From Enterococcus ureilyticus (lineage in GTDB: Bacteria; Bacillota; Bacilli; Lactobacillales; Enterococcaceae), in NCBI RefSeq assembly GCF_001730315.1, contig NZ_MIKC01000012.1, positions 62,001 through 126,000 of the forward strand: a stretch of 64,000 bases of DNA, written 5' to 3'. Positions within the stretch are counted from its first letter, which is position 1. Each line of letters starts with the position of its first letter. The translations under genes and the position numbers were made by a program. Positions 23,121 to 33,583 of the stretch are shown here, one piece after another. Under the pieces are notes generated by a model, which ran no database searches, had not been told where the DNA came from, and saw only the letters and a program-made list of their open reading frames with translations.

Positions 23121-23155
23121 CTGAGACAAGTTAGTTGTCTCAGTTCGTTTTTTTA
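23121..23155 (+). terminator. Terminator of the atp operon
   Basis: Nine-base perfect stem CTGAGACAA / TTGTCTCAG with loop GTTAG, followed by CG and a run of T. Confidence 0.92.
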
Positions 23156-23376
23156 CTAATAAAATACATATATCTATTCTTTTGTTAAGAATTAAGAATC
23201 TTTATTTTGGCTTTTAATTTATTTGTGCTAAACTAATCTATATCATGTACCGAAGCTTTACGGGATAATCTCTCGAAAAAGAAAAAATCTGTAAGATAAA
23301 AAGCATCACCGACTGATTTTCTTTTTTCAGTTGAGATTAAACGAGCTCATTCAGCTTTTAAATTAAGGAGAAAGTT

Positions 23377-23613
23377 ATGCAATTTTTTGGTCTTGATGCA
23401 GTGATTCGAATCATCTGCCATATGATGTTTATTTATGTGAGTTTTTGGGCGATGCAGTCTATCAGAATTGAACAGTTTTTTAGAGCGCACCAAACCTCTC
23501 AAGTACGTTTACTGATCGTGTTATTTTCAATCGTTATCGGCTATACTGTCAGCTCATTTTTCTTAGAGTTTCTCGCGTTATGCCGTAATTTATTTATTGT
23601 GTTTTTTCCATAA
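23377..23613 (+). CDS. DUF1146 family membrane protein (YwzB-like)
   Basis: A 78-residue protein with two hydrophobic helices and the typical blocks FGLDAVIRIICHMMFIYVSFWAMQS and VRLLIVLFSIVIGYTVSSFFLEFL. The family is found in Firmicutes between the atp operon and murA, as here, but its function is not known. TAAGGAGAAAG precedes the ATG. Confidence 0.85.
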   Translation: MQFFGLDAVIRIICHMMFIYVSFWAMQSIRIEQFFRAHQTSQVRLLIVLFSIVIGYTVSSFFLEFLALCRNLFIVFFP

Positions 23614-23657
23614 AAATGGACAAATAAAAAGAAAAGATACTAATTGTTGGTAAATAA

Positions 23658-23666
23658 TGGTATAAT
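23658..23666 (+). promoter_or_regulatory. murA: Extended -10 promoter of murA
   Basis: TGGTATAAT with only a weak -35 17 bases upstream; the murA start lies 53 bases further on. Confidence 0.55.
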
Positions 23667-23719
23667 AGAAAAGATTTTGGATCAAAGCATCCAATTCTAA
23701 CTTTTTTGGGGGGAACAAA

Positions 23720-25018
23720 ATGGAACAGATTATTGTTCATGGTGGTAACCAATTAAAAGGAACTGTGAAAATCGAAGGAGCTAAAAATGCAGTATTGCCA
23801 ATTTTAGCAGCGACCTTATTAGCGGAAGAAGGAACAACAACATTAAATAATGTACCAATTCTTTCGGATGTGTTTACAATGAACCAAGTTATCAGACACT
23901 TAAATGTAGATATTGAATTTAATGAACAAGAAAATCAAGTTATAATAGATGCTACTAAACCTCTAGGCATCGAAGCCAATTACGAATATGTGAGTCAAAT
24001 GAGAGCGTCAATTGTTGTAATGGGGCCATTATTAGCGCGTAACGGTCATGCGAAAGTTGCGATGCCTGGTGGGTGTGCAATTGGTAAACGACCGATTGAT
24101 TTACACTTAAAAGGATTTCAAGCGTTAGGTGCTAAGATCATCCAAAAAAATGGCTATATCGAAGCCATTGCCGACGAGTTGATCGGTAATACGATTTATT
24201 TGGATTTCCCAAGCGTAGGTGCAACTCAAAATATCATGATGGCAGCTGTTAAAGCCAAAGGCATGACAATCATTGAGAATGTAGCCAGAGAACCTGAAAT
24301 CGTTGACTTAGCGAATGTATTGAACAAGATGGGTGCTAAAATCGTTGGTGCAGGAACTGAAATGATGCGTATCGAAGGTGTGAATCAACTACATGCTGTC
24401 GAACATTCAATTGTCCAAGACCGTATCGAAGCAGGCACCTTCATGGTTGCAGCTGCAATGACTGAAGGCGATGTTTTAATTGAAGAAGCAATTCCAGAGC
24501 ATAATCGTCCGCTTATCTCCAAATTAACTGAGATGGGTGCGGTTATTCGTGAAGAAAGAGGCGGTTTACGCGTTATTGGTCCTAAAGTGATCAAACCAAC
24601 AGATATCAAGACGTTGCCTCATCCTGGCTTCCCAACGGATATGCAAGCGCAAATGACTGCGATGCAAATGGTAGCAGATGGATCAAGCGTCGTAACTGAG
24701 ACTGTTTTTGAAAATCGTTTCCAACATTTAGAAGAAATGCAACGGATGAATGCTGACGTGAAAATCGATGGAAATGTTGCAATCATCAATGGCGGCCAAT
24801 CACTACAAGGGGCTGCTGTAGAAGCAACAGATCTACGTGCTGCTGCTGCATTGATCTTAGTAGGTCTAAAAGCAAATGGCATCACTCGTGTATCGCATTT
24901 AGAATATTTGGATCGTGGTTACTATAAATTCCATGAAAAGCTTCAAAAATTAGGAGCCAAAGTGGAACGAGTAAATGACGAAAAAATTGTAGAAAAGAAA
25001 ATGTCTACTGTTAATTAA
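23720..25018 (+). CDS. murA: UDP-N-acetylglucosamine 1-carboxyvinyltransferase
   Basis: First committed enzyme of peptidoglycan synthesis, transferring enolpyruvate from PEP to UDP-GlcNAc in the cytosol. The 432-residue protein has [15 protein letters not shown] at the N-terminus, the fosfomycin-target Cys119 in [26 protein letters not shown] around 230 and the C-terminal [21 protein letters not shown] strong GGGGGG-type ribosome site precedes it. Firmicutes usually carry two paralogues; this locus next to the atp operon is the usual first one. Confidence 0.96.
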   Translation: MEQIIVHGGNQLKGTVKIEGAKNAVLPILAATLLAEEGTTTLNNVPILSDVFTMNQVIRHLNVDIEFNEQENQVIIDATKPLGIEANYEYVSQMRASIVVMGPLLARNGHAKVAMPGGCAIGKRPIDLHLKGFQALGAKIIQKNGYIEAIADELIGNTIYLDFPSVGATQNIMMAAVKAKGMTIIENVAREPEIVDLANVLNKMGAKIVGAGTEMMRIEGVNQLHAVEHSIVQDRIEAGTFMVAAAMTEGDVLIEEAIPEHNRPLISKLTEMGAVIREERGGLRVIGPKVIKPTDIKTLPHPGFPTDMQAQMTAMQMVADGSSVVTETVFENRFQHLEEMQRMNADVKIDGNVAIINGGQSLQGAAVEATDLRAAAALILVGLKANGITRVSHLEYLDRGYYKFHEKLQKLGAKVERVNDEKIVEKKMSTVN

Positions 25019-25032
25019 AAGGGGAAATAGAT

Positions 25033-25209
25033 ATGAGTTCGACACGCTATATTATAGTGACTTTGTTGAAAGTTTTAGTAGTGATAGCCTTAGTGATCAT
25101 TTTATTTGTTGCCGGCACGATGATCGGTTACGGAGTGATTGGTGGAGGAAATCCAAAAGATGTGTTCAAAGAAGAAATTTGGACTCATATCCTAGACTTT
25201 TTTAAATAG
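25033..25209 (+). CDS. Small EpuA-like membrane protein (often labelled RNA polymerase subunit beta)
   Basis: A 58-residue open frame with an AAAAGGGGAAA ribosome site and one strong hydrophobic helix (about residues 7-29), followed by GYGVIGGGNPKDVFKEEIW and ending DFFK. This is the EpuA family (PF11772), found after murA in lactic acid bacteria. Databases often call it an RNA polymerase beta subunit, which the sequence does not support. It starts 14 bases after murA and ends before a terminator, so it is in the murA operon. Function unknown. Confidence 0.8.
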   Translation: MSSTRYIIVTLLKVLVVIALVIILFVAGTMIGYGVIGGGNPKDVFKEEIWTHILDFFK

Positions 25210-25221
25210 AAGTTAATAGAT

Positions 25222-25255
25222 AACTCTAACTGAAAATAGTTAGAGTTGTTTTTTT
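25222..25255 (+). terminator. Terminator of the murA operon
   Basis: Ten-base perfect stem AACTCTAACT / AGTTAGAGTT with a six-base loop and a T run. Confidence 0.92.
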
Positions 25256-25568
25256 ATCGTTAAATAACAATCGTTTCTTATTAAAGTAATCATTTTTTGT
25301 AAAGTTTCCGTAATATACATAGATTTCAGCGTTTATAATAGTATTTAATTGCCTTAAAATAACAAATTAAAAAGATTTATTTTTTTTAACATTCTAATAA
25401 TAAAGAAATAAAGCCTGGGATAGAGGGCTTCTATAAATAAAATATTTCTAATATAACGCATTGAAAGCGTTATTTACTATCCTGTAACTTAGCCTTAATT
25501 AAATAGTAACCATCACCTTTGCCGGACATGCTATGATAGCTTTCGTATGTATTTGAGGAGGAAATTTT
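25256..25568 (+). promoter_or_regulatory. Leader region of the 3D-domain protein gene
   Basis: A 313-base AT-rich stretch without a gene. It holds two small inverted repeats, AAGCC/GGCTT (25411-25430) and ATAACGC/GCGTTAT (25453-25473), and a candidate extended -10 TGCTATGAT at 25529-25537. I could not recognise a c-di-AMP or other known riboswitch. Confidence 0.35.
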
Positions 25569-26222
25569 TTGATTAAGCAAAGATGGTTACCTATTTTAAT
25601 TATTATGAGTTGTTTTATTACAGGATCAGTAATTCCTGTCTATGCAACTGAAAATAAAGATAGTGAAATAAAAAGTTTAACTAGTTACCCAGTTGTATCA
25701 GAACAATCAGCAAAAAATCTATCTCGTTCGATGATTCATTCTTTGACAGAAGGACAGGCATTTCAACTTGTGAAAAGTGATATTTTATATAAAGAAAAAA
25801 TGGAACAAGAGAGCGTTAAAAAAGCTAGGATTGAAGCTGAAAAGAAGAAAATAGCTGAAAAACAAAAATTAGAAGCGGTGGACAGCCAAGTAGCATTAGA
25901 AAAGCAAAAAACTGAAAATAAAGAACCATCAGGAGCAAAAATGATGATGGAAGCTACAGCATACTCTTGTAACGAAGGTTTTATTGGTGGAGGGAATCTA
26001 ACAGCGATGGGTCAAGACTTAAGAATAGATCCAATGGCAATTGCTGTTGATCCAAGTGTAATTCCCTTAGGTACAAAATTATATGTTGAAGGTTACGGAG
26101 AGGCTATTGCTAGTGATACAGGTGGGGCAATCAAAGGCAATATTATCGATCTTCATTTCTCTGATGTTTCACAATGCATTGATTGGGGCAGAAGACAAGT
26201 AGAAGTAACGATTATATCATAA
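25569..26222 (+). CDS. Secreted 3D-domain cell-wall protein
   Basis: A 217-residue exported protein. The N-terminus is a signal peptide (KQRWLPILIIMSCFITG, cleavage after VYA). A Lys/Glu-rich predicted coiled coil runs from about 75 to 120. The C-terminal 90 residues are a 3D domain (MEATAYSC...GTKLYVEGYGEAIASDTGGAIKGNIIDLHFSD) with the three conserved aspartates in AVD, ASDTGG and IDLHF. Such domains form the double-psi barrel of lytic transglycosylases and of resuscitation-promoting or YocH-like muralytic proteins, so cleavage of peptidoglycan outside the cell is likely. It starts at TTG 25569 behind GAGGAGGAAA. Confidence 0.82.
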   Translation: MIKQRWLPILIIMSCFITGSVIPVYATENKDSEIKSLTSYPVVSEQSAKNLSRSMIHSLTEGQAFQLVKSDILYKEKMEQESVKKARIEAEKKKIAEKQKLEAVDSQVALEKQKTENKEPSGAKMMMEATAYSCNEGFIGGGNLTAMGQDLRIDPMAIAVDPSVIPLGTKLYVEGYGEAIASDTGGAIKGNIIDLHFSDVSQCIDWGRRQVEVTIIS

Positions 26223-26387
26223 TTGTTTAATGCGTTTAAACAACAAATTGATCATGAAAACGACAAATGAGGTATTTAAATCCTTGTTTGTCTTTTTTGT
26301 GTTCAATCGAGCTTAATTTATTGAATAAGAAAAAAGGTTATATGTTATAATAAAGATTGATTAATTGGAAGAGGAGCGATAGTTATT

Positions 26388-26750
26388 ATGAAAGCTGTAG
26401 TTACTGAAATTGGTGTTCGAGCGCTGGATGAAAAAGAACCAATCATCATACTTTTTGGTGAAAATGCCACAGATAGTTTAAAAGAGTATTCGGTGATTCA
26501 AAAATTTGAAGAGTCACAATCTTTAGAAATGAAAACAGGCGATCTATTAAAGATCGATGAACAAGAATATACAATCCAATATGTTGGACCTTTTGCAAAT
26601 AAAAACTTAAACAGTATTGCCCATGTAACATTGGTTTTTTCTGAGGTGCCAAAAGAAGATGCAATTGTTAACGGTTTATATCTTGCGCCAAGCAAGCTTC
26701 CAACCATTAATGTTGGAACAATAATAGAGTATAGAACGCTTGGAGTGTGA
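26388..26750 (+). CDS. Stand-alone glucitol/sorbitol-type PTS IIA protein
   Basis: A 120-residue protein of the PTS IIA-Gut family, recognisable from VTEIGVRALDEKEPIIILFGENATDSLKEYSVIQ and the glycine-rich C-terminus PTINVGTIIEYR. It normally takes a phosphate from HPr and passes it to a IIB domain during sorbitol uptake. No IIB, IIC or sorbitol dehydrogenase gene is nearby, and the usual phosphorylated His is not obvious in the N-terminal half, so a regulatory role is possible. It ends four bases before the AI-2E-type permease gene. Confidence 0.7.
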   Translation: MKAVVTEIGVRALDEKEPIIILFGENATDSLKEYSVIQKFEESQSLEMKTGDLLKIDEQEYTIQYVGPFANKNLNSIAHVTLVFSEVPKEDAIVNGLYLAPSKLPTINVGTIIEYRTLGV

Positions 26751-26754
26751 TTGA

Positions 26755-27921
26755 GTGGGACAAGAGAGAGAAAAAGACAAGCGATTTTCATGGTTTTGGC
26801 GCTGGTTTTTAAATAACCAGGTCGTCACTGCACTGTTGATCGTATTGTTGATATTATTGATTTTATTAGTTTTTACAAAGGTTTCGTATTTATTTAAACC
26901 AGTCTGGCAGTTTATTGGTGTTGTTGGCCTGCCACTGATCATGGCTGGAATATTATATTATTTAATGAATCCTGTTGTTGATTATTTGGAAAAGAAAAAA
27001 ATTCCACGTATTTGGAGTATTATTGGTTTATTTATTATTGTTGTGGCGTTGATCATTTGGGGGCTTGTCGTAATCGTTCCTAAAATTCAGGAACAGACGA
27101 TTAGCTTTGGCAATCATTTTCCTCAATATATCGATACGATCGATCAAAAGATGCAAGAGATTTTAGGTGATCCTTTCTTTGCACAATTTCGTACGCAGTT
27201 AGAAGATATGGGAGATAAGCTAATCAGTTCTTTAGGAGATATTATCCGCAATATTTCTACATTTACTGTTCAAGGTTTGGGTAGCTTTGTTGGAGCAGTT
27301 GCCACAATTGTTGTGGCGATTATTACAATGCCATTCATTCTATTTTATCTTTTAAAAGATGGAAAACAATTAGCGCCCTATTTAATGAAGTTTTTACCTA
27401 ATAAAATGCGTCAACCTACATTGAAAGTATTAGGAGAAGTTAATTCTCAAGTTTCTTCTTATATTCGAGGTCAGCTGACCGTTGCTTTTGCTGTAGCAGT
27501 CATGTTTATCATAGGATTTTCATTTATTGGGTTGGATTATGCGATCACTTTAGGGATCACTGCAGGTTTTCTGAATTTGATTCCTTATCTAGGTTCATTC
27601 TTAGCGATGGTACCCGCTATCTTTCTAGGAATCGTTGGAGGTCCGATCTTACTTGTAAAAGTCTTAGTGGTTTTTGTGATTGAGCAGACAATTGAAGGGC
27701 GAGTGATTTCACCTCTTGTCTTAGGGAGTCAGCTAGATATCCATCCAGTGACGATTTTAGTGGTCTTGTTGACGTCTGGAAAGCTATTTGGAGTAGTGGG
27801 TGTTATTTTAGGAATACCTGTCTACGCTGCTGCTAAGGTCATCATTACCCATGTATTCGAATGGTATAAAGATGTTTCGAGTTTGTATCATGAAGAGGAA
27901 GAATTCAAAAATATCGAATAA
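26755..27921 (+). CDS. AI-2E family transporter (UPF0118)
   Basis: Integral membrane protein of 388 residues with about seven to eight helices: a pair near 20-75, the cytoplasmic-rich middle, and the conserved block NLIPYLGSFLAMVPAIFLGIVGGP around 275-298. Family members include autoinducer-2 exporters and Na+/H+ antiporters, so the substrate is open. Translation starts at GTG 26755, four bases after the PTS IIA-like gene, suggesting a two-gene operon. Confidence 0.85.
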   Translation: MGQEREKDKRFSWFWRWFLNNQVVTALLIVLLILLILLVFTKVSYLFKPVWQFIGVVGLPLIMAGILYYLMNPVVDYLEKKKIPRIWSIIGLFIIVVALIIWGLVVIVPKIQEQTISFGNHFPQYIDTIDQKMQEILGDPFFAQFRTQLEDMGDKLISSLGDIIRNISTFTVQGLGSFVGAVATIVVAIITMPFILFYLLKDGKQLAPYLMKFLPNKMRQPTLKVLGEVNSQVSSYIRGQLTVAFAVAVMFIIGFSFIGLDYAITLGITAGFLNLIPYLGSFLAMVPAIFLGIVGGPILLVKVLVVFVIEQTIEGRVISPLVLGSQLDIHPVTILVVLLTSGKLFGVVGVILGIPVYAAAKVIITHVFEWYKDVSSLYHEEEEFKNIE

Positions 27922-27929
27922 TAAAAAGA

Positions 27930-27970
27930 GGGTGTGATACAAAAGTAAAAATCACTTTTGTATCACACCC
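27930..27970 (-). terminator. Long-stem intrinsic terminator, leftward
   Basis: A 17-base perfect stem, GGGTGTGATACAAAAGT and its complement, with a seven-base loop. On the minus strand it is followed by CTCTTTTTATT, so it ends the azoR transcript. It lies nine bases after the AI-2E gene and may also stop rightward readthrough. Confidence 0.85.
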
Positions 27971-27987
27971 TAAATGCGAATAAACGG

Positions 27988-28033
27988 TGGGAGCAGAAGC
28001 AATCCCTTCGGAAATAAGCTTCTGTCCCAGCCT
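27988..28033. repeat. Palindromic intergenic element
   Basis: GTGGGAGCAGAAGC and GCTTCTGTCCCAGC are near-complementary arms around a 17-base loop containing CCCTTCGG. Elements reading GCTGGGACAGAAGC are, to my knowledge, frequent between enterococcal genes. It lies after azoR, next to the long terminator. Confidence 0.6.
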
Positions 28034-28043
28034 CTCTTTAAGC

Positions 28044-28691
<648 letters not shown>

Positions 28692-28885
28692 TCATTATTT
28701 CTAAACAAAAACTATTTTACTAATAAAAAGTAAGAAAAGCAATGTTTTTGTGTAAATTATCTGAAAAAAACGTTCTTTTCATAAATAGGAATGAAAGCTA
28801 ATTATTTGAAAAGTACATTCCACCATTATGATGATGAAACTTTAGAGAACTAATAGCTGATAAGGTTCATTTTTAGTGCTATTTG

Positions 28886-28906
28886 TTTGCAATCGGGCTT
28901 TGCAAA
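28886..28906. promoter_or_regulatory. 7-7-7 palindrome upstream of the licT promoter
   Basis: TTTGCAA and TTGCAAA are perfect inverted arms around TCGGGCT. A weaker copy (TTTGTAA-AGGG-TTGCAAA) overlaps the -35 at 28948. A CcpA cre site or another repressor site is possible, but the match to the cre consensus is imperfect. Confidence 0.4.
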
Positions 28907-28947
28907 TGAGAGTTAAAAAAATTTTTTTATTGTTTCTTTGTAAAGGG

Positions 28948-28976
28948 TTGCAAATGAATGGAAATAATGTTATGCT
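28948..28976 (+). promoter_or_regulatory. Promoter of the licT-bglP-bglA operon
   Basis: TTGCAA, a 17-base spacer and TATGCT, about 14 bases before the RAT element. Confidence 0.6.
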
Positions 28977-28989
28977 GTGCATGTAATAA

Positions 28990-29062
28990 GGATTGTTACT
29001 GTTCGGCAGGCAAAACCTGAATCTTCCATAGTAACTTATTTGGGCGGATTCTAGGTTTTTTT
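28990..29062 (+). promoter_or_regulatory. licT: RAT antiterminator and overlapping terminator before licT
   Basis: GGATTGTTACTG...GGCAGGCAAAACC (28990-29017) is the ribonucleic antiterminator bound by BglG/LicT proteins. Its 3' part overlaps the left arm of a terminator (AACCTGAATC with GGATTCTAGGTT, then a T run ending near 29062). LicT binding would hold the antiterminator and let transcription proceed. The encoded protein therefore probably controls its own gene. Confidence 0.93.
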
Positions 29063-29091
29063 CATTTGTATTTGTAAAAGTGAGGTTCATC

Positions 29092-29934
29092 ATGAATATC
29101 GAAAAAATTTTAAACAACAATGTCGTCATGACAAAAAATGAATCAGGTGAAGAAATTGTCTGCATGGGTCGAGGACTAGCATTTCAGAAAAAAATTGGTG
29201 ACGTTATTGACCCAACTTTTATTGAAAAGGAATTTGTTCTTAAAGATTCCATCACTTCTGGACAGTTTCAGCAATTATTTGCAGATATTCCATTAGAAGA
29301 AGTAGAAATCGTTAAAAAAATCGTGGATATAGCGGAAGAAGAGTTAGGGATCGAACTGTCATCCAATATCTACCTAACATTAACGGATCACGTACATTAT
29401 GCCATCATGAGAGCAAAAGAAGGTCTCGAGATGCCCAATCCCTTGATGTTTGAAACAAAAAAGTTTTATCCAAAAGAATTCGCCATAGCTCGCAAAGGTG
29501 TACAACTAATCAAAGAAAAATTAAATATTGATTTTTCTGAAAGTGAAGCAGGATTTATTGCATTTCACATCGTAAATAGTGAGCAAGCAAACGGAAACAT
29601 GGAAGTCACAATGTCCGCAACCGAAATGGTTCGAGATATTTTAACGATCATCAGTCGCTATTTTGGGAAACCCTTTGATGAAGATTCCTTGAATTATCAA
29701 AGAATCGTTACACACTTGCAATATTTTGCGCAACGTTATTTGCAAAATGAAGCGCACGATGAGGAAGATGATTTTCTTTATGAGTTGATTCAAAGCAAGT
29801 ATCCGAAAGCATTTCAGTCCGTTCAAAGAATCAATGATTATCTAGTCAAGAAATATCAAAAGCCAATCGATAAGGCTGAACAAATTTATTTGACCATTCA
29901 TATCCAGCGAGTAGCTGGAGATAAAAAAGCGTAG
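29092..29934 (+). CDS. licT: BglG-family transcription antiterminator LicT
   Basis: RNA-binding antiterminator of beta-glucoside genes, 280 residues. An N-terminal CAT RNA-binding domain (about 1-56, IEKILNNNVVMTKN...GRGLAFQKKIGD) is followed by two PTS regulation domains. Candidate phosphorylated histidines lie in DHVHYA and FHIVNS (PRD1) and in VTHLQYF and TIHIQR (PRD2), phosphorylated by the PTS according to sugar supply. ATG 29092 has GTGAGG six bases upstream; an in-frame GTG at 29080 is that same ribosome site. It is the first gene of the bgl operon. Confidence 0.93.
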   Translation: MNIEKILNNNVVMTKNESGEEIVCMGRGLAFQKKIGDVIDPTFIEKEFVLKDSITSGQFQQLFADIPLEEVEIVKKIVDIAEEELGIELSSNIYLTLTDHVHYAIMRAKEGLEMPNPLMFETKKFYPKEFAIARKGVQLIKEKLNIDFSESEAGFIAFHIVNSEQANGNMEVTMSATEMVRDILTIISRYFGKPFDEDSLNYQRIVTHLQYFAQRYLQNEAHDEEDDFLYELIQSKYPKAFQSVQRINDYLVKKYQKPIDKAEQIYLTIHIQRVAGDKKA

Positions 29935-29972
29935 CATTTATTTTATTAAAAAATTTAACTTTCAATCGAAGC

Positions 29973-30083
29973 GGATTGTTACTGTTTAGCAGGCAAAACC
30001 TAGATTGAAAAAACAAACGATTCATCTATATTTAGTTTTTTTAAGTATAGTAAAATCATTGTTTTTTCAGTTTAGGTTTTTTT
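29973..30083 (+). promoter_or_regulatory. bglP: Second RAT antiterminator and terminator before bglP
   Basis: GGATTGTTACTG...AGCAGGCAAAACC (29973-30000) overlaps a long terminator whose arms AACCTAGATTGAAAAAAC and GTTTTTTCAGTTTAGGTT (about 29997-30079) end in a T run. Full expression of bglP-bglA thus needs LicT a second time. Confidence 0.92.
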
Positions 30084-30115
30084 ATATAAAAAATTAAAGA
30101 AAAGAGGCTTATAAA

Positions 30116-32005
30116 ATGAGCAAAAATCAAGAAATAGCAGAGCGCGTCTTAACGCTAGTTGGCGGAGAAGGCAATGTGAATAGTGTTGTTCATTGTGCAA
30201 CACGTTTACGTTTTAAATTGAAAGATGAGGGAAAAGCGGCTACTGATAAGCTTAACCAAGATCCAGATGTAATTCAAGTCGTTCAAAGCGGCGGTCAATA
30301 CCAAGTCGTGATCGGCAGTCATGTTAGTGATGTGTATAAAGAATTAATGGCACATAGTGGTCTAGGAGACGATGATTCACAAAAAGATGAAGGTCCTAAA
30401 GGGAACATTTTTAATCAATTGATTGATATTATTTCTTCTATCTTTACACCGTTCTTAGGTGCGATGGCAGGAGCTGGGGTTTTAAAAGGATTTTTAACAT
30501 TGGCAGTTACATTAAACTGGCTAACGGTTGAATCAGGTGTCTATGTTGTGCTGTTTGCAATAGCAGATGGTATATTCACCTTCCTACCGATTCTATTGGC
30601 GTTTACTGCGGCAAAAAAATTCAAAACAAATCAATTTTTGGCAGTCTGTTTAGCAATGGCACTTGTTCATCCTAGTATCACTGCTTTAGCTGGTCAGCAG
30701 TTAAGCTTTGCAGGAATTCCAGTGATCATTGGTGCAAGTGCATATACATCATCTGTTATTCCAATTATTTTAGCAGTATATGTGCAAAGCTATGTAGAAC
30801 GTTTCTTCAAGAAAGTTATTCCAACATTCTTGCAAATTATCTGTGTTCCTTTAGCTGTTTTTCTTGTAATGGCACCAGTTACTTTTATAGCCATTGGGCC
30901 TATCGGTACAATTCTAGGTGATTTGTTAGGTAAAGGCTACAATGGAATTTATGGCTTTAGCCCAATTATTGCAGGTGCTGTGATGGGTGGTTTATGGCAA
31001 GTATTCGTTATGTTTGGGATGCATTGGGGCTTTGTGCCGATCATGATGTTAAACCTTTCTCAAGCAGGTGGTGGCGTAGATACAATGGCACCAATGTTAT
31101 TACCAGCTGTATTAGCTCAAGGTGGTGCAGCGTTAGCAGTTTTCTTCATGACAAAAAATGTAAAACTAAAAGGTTTGGCTTTATCTTCTGCGATGACTTC
31201 AGTATTTGGGATTACAGAGCCAACGGTATATGGCGTGACATTACCACTTAAAAAACCATTTATTGCAGCTTGTATCGGTGGAGCTGTCGGTGGAGCATTC
31301 ATCGGTTTCAGTCACGTTCAAAACTATGTCTTTGGTTTAATCAGTTTGTTAAGTTTACCAGGTTTTATTCCACAAGACACAAAAGATACTTCTGGATTGG
31401 TTGCAGCAGTCATCGGAACAGCGATTGCGTTTGTCATTGCATTTGTCTTAACATTCATTTTGAAATTTGAAGATAAACCAGAAGCAGGTAGTGAAGTGAC
31501 TACAAAAAATACAAATACGAACTCAGAAGCGCAAAATAGCAATAAAAATGATAAAATTGTTTTAATAAGCCCACTTACAGGTACGATCGTTGCGTTAGAT
31601 AAAGTGGAAGATCAAGTCTTTTCATCTGGTGCATTAGGTAAGGGCATCGCAATCGAACCAACAGTAGGTGAACTTTATGCGCCAGCTAATGGTGAAATCA
31701 CAACATTATTTCCAACAGGCCATGCCGTTGGTATCACAACAGAAGATGGTGCAGAAGTGTTGATGCATATCGGTATGGATACGGTTGAGATGGATGGCGA
31801 TGGATTTGAGATCCTTGTGAAGCAAGGAGATCAAATAAAACAAGGCGATTTACTTGTTAAGTTTGATATTGAAAAAATTAAAGCGGCTGGTCATCCAATC
31901 GTTACTCCTATTGTTGTTACAAATAGTGGGGATTATTTAGATGTCTTGGATATGGATCAAACAGATGTATTACATGGAGAAGATTTTCTTGCGATCGTGC
32001 GTTAA
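30116..32005 (+). CDS. bglP: Beta-glucoside-specific PTS enzyme IIBCA
   Basis: Membrane permease that takes up and phosphorylates aryl-beta-glucosides or cellobiose-like sugars. The 629-residue protein has domains in the order IIB (about 1-90, phosphorylated Cys in VVHCATRLRFKLKDE), IIC with about ten membrane segments (105-460) and IIA (about 490-629, active His in VLMHIGMDTVEMDG). A Ser/Asn-rich linker joins IIC and IIA. It sits after the second RAT switch and before the phospho-glucosidase. Confidence 0.94.
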   Translation: MSKNQEIAERVLTLVGGEGNVNSVVHCATRLRFKLKDEGKAATDKLNQDPDVIQVVQSGGQYQVVIGSHVSDVYKELMAHSGLGDDDSQKDEGPKGNIFNQLIDIISSIFTPFLGAMAGAGVLKGFLTLAVTLNWLTVESGVYVVLFAIADGIFTFLPILLAFTAAKKFKTNQFLAVCLAMALVHPSITALAGQQLSFAGIPVIIGASAYTSSVIPIILAVYVQSYVERFFKKVIPTFLQIICVPLAVFLVMAPVTFIAIGPIGTILGDLLGKGYNGIYGFSPIIAGAVMGGLWQVFVMFGMHWGFVPIMMLNLSQAGGGVDTMAPMLLPAVLAQGGAALAVFFMTKNVKLKGLALSSAMTSVFGITEPTVYGVTLPLKKPFIAACIGGAVGGAFIGFSHVQNYVFGLISLLSLPGFIPQDTKDTSGLVAAVIGTAIAFVIAFVLTFILKFEDKPEAGSEVTTKNTNTNSEAQNSNKNDKIVLISPLTGTIVALDKVEDQVFSSGALGKGIAIEPTVGELYAPANGEITTLFPTGHAVGITTEDGAEVLMHIGMDTVEMDGDGFEILVKQGDQIKQGDLLVKFDIEKIKAAGHPIVTPIVVTNSGDYLDVLDMDQTDVLHGEDFLAIVR

Positions 32006-32053
32006 TTGAATAGATAATTTAGTAAAGACCTAATAAATTTACAATATTTTTAA

Positions 32054-33517
<1,464 letters not shown>

Positions 33518-33523
33518 AAAACA

Positions 33524-33574
33524 AAAAGAAGGGTAATCACTCAGATTCACATACTGAGTGACTGCCCTTCTTTT
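33524..33574. terminator. Bidirectional terminator between bglA and the rgg-like gene
   Basis: AAGAAGGG...CACTCAG pairs with CTGAGTG...CCCTTCTTTT around a nine-base loop. T-rich tails on both strands serve the two convergent genes. Confidence 0.88.
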
Positions 33575-33583
33575 GAAACAATT

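Noticed and set aside
28842-29165. Leftward 107-codon frame over the licT leader
   Set aside because: It is antisense to the RAT element and the licT start; no ribosome site and no family features.
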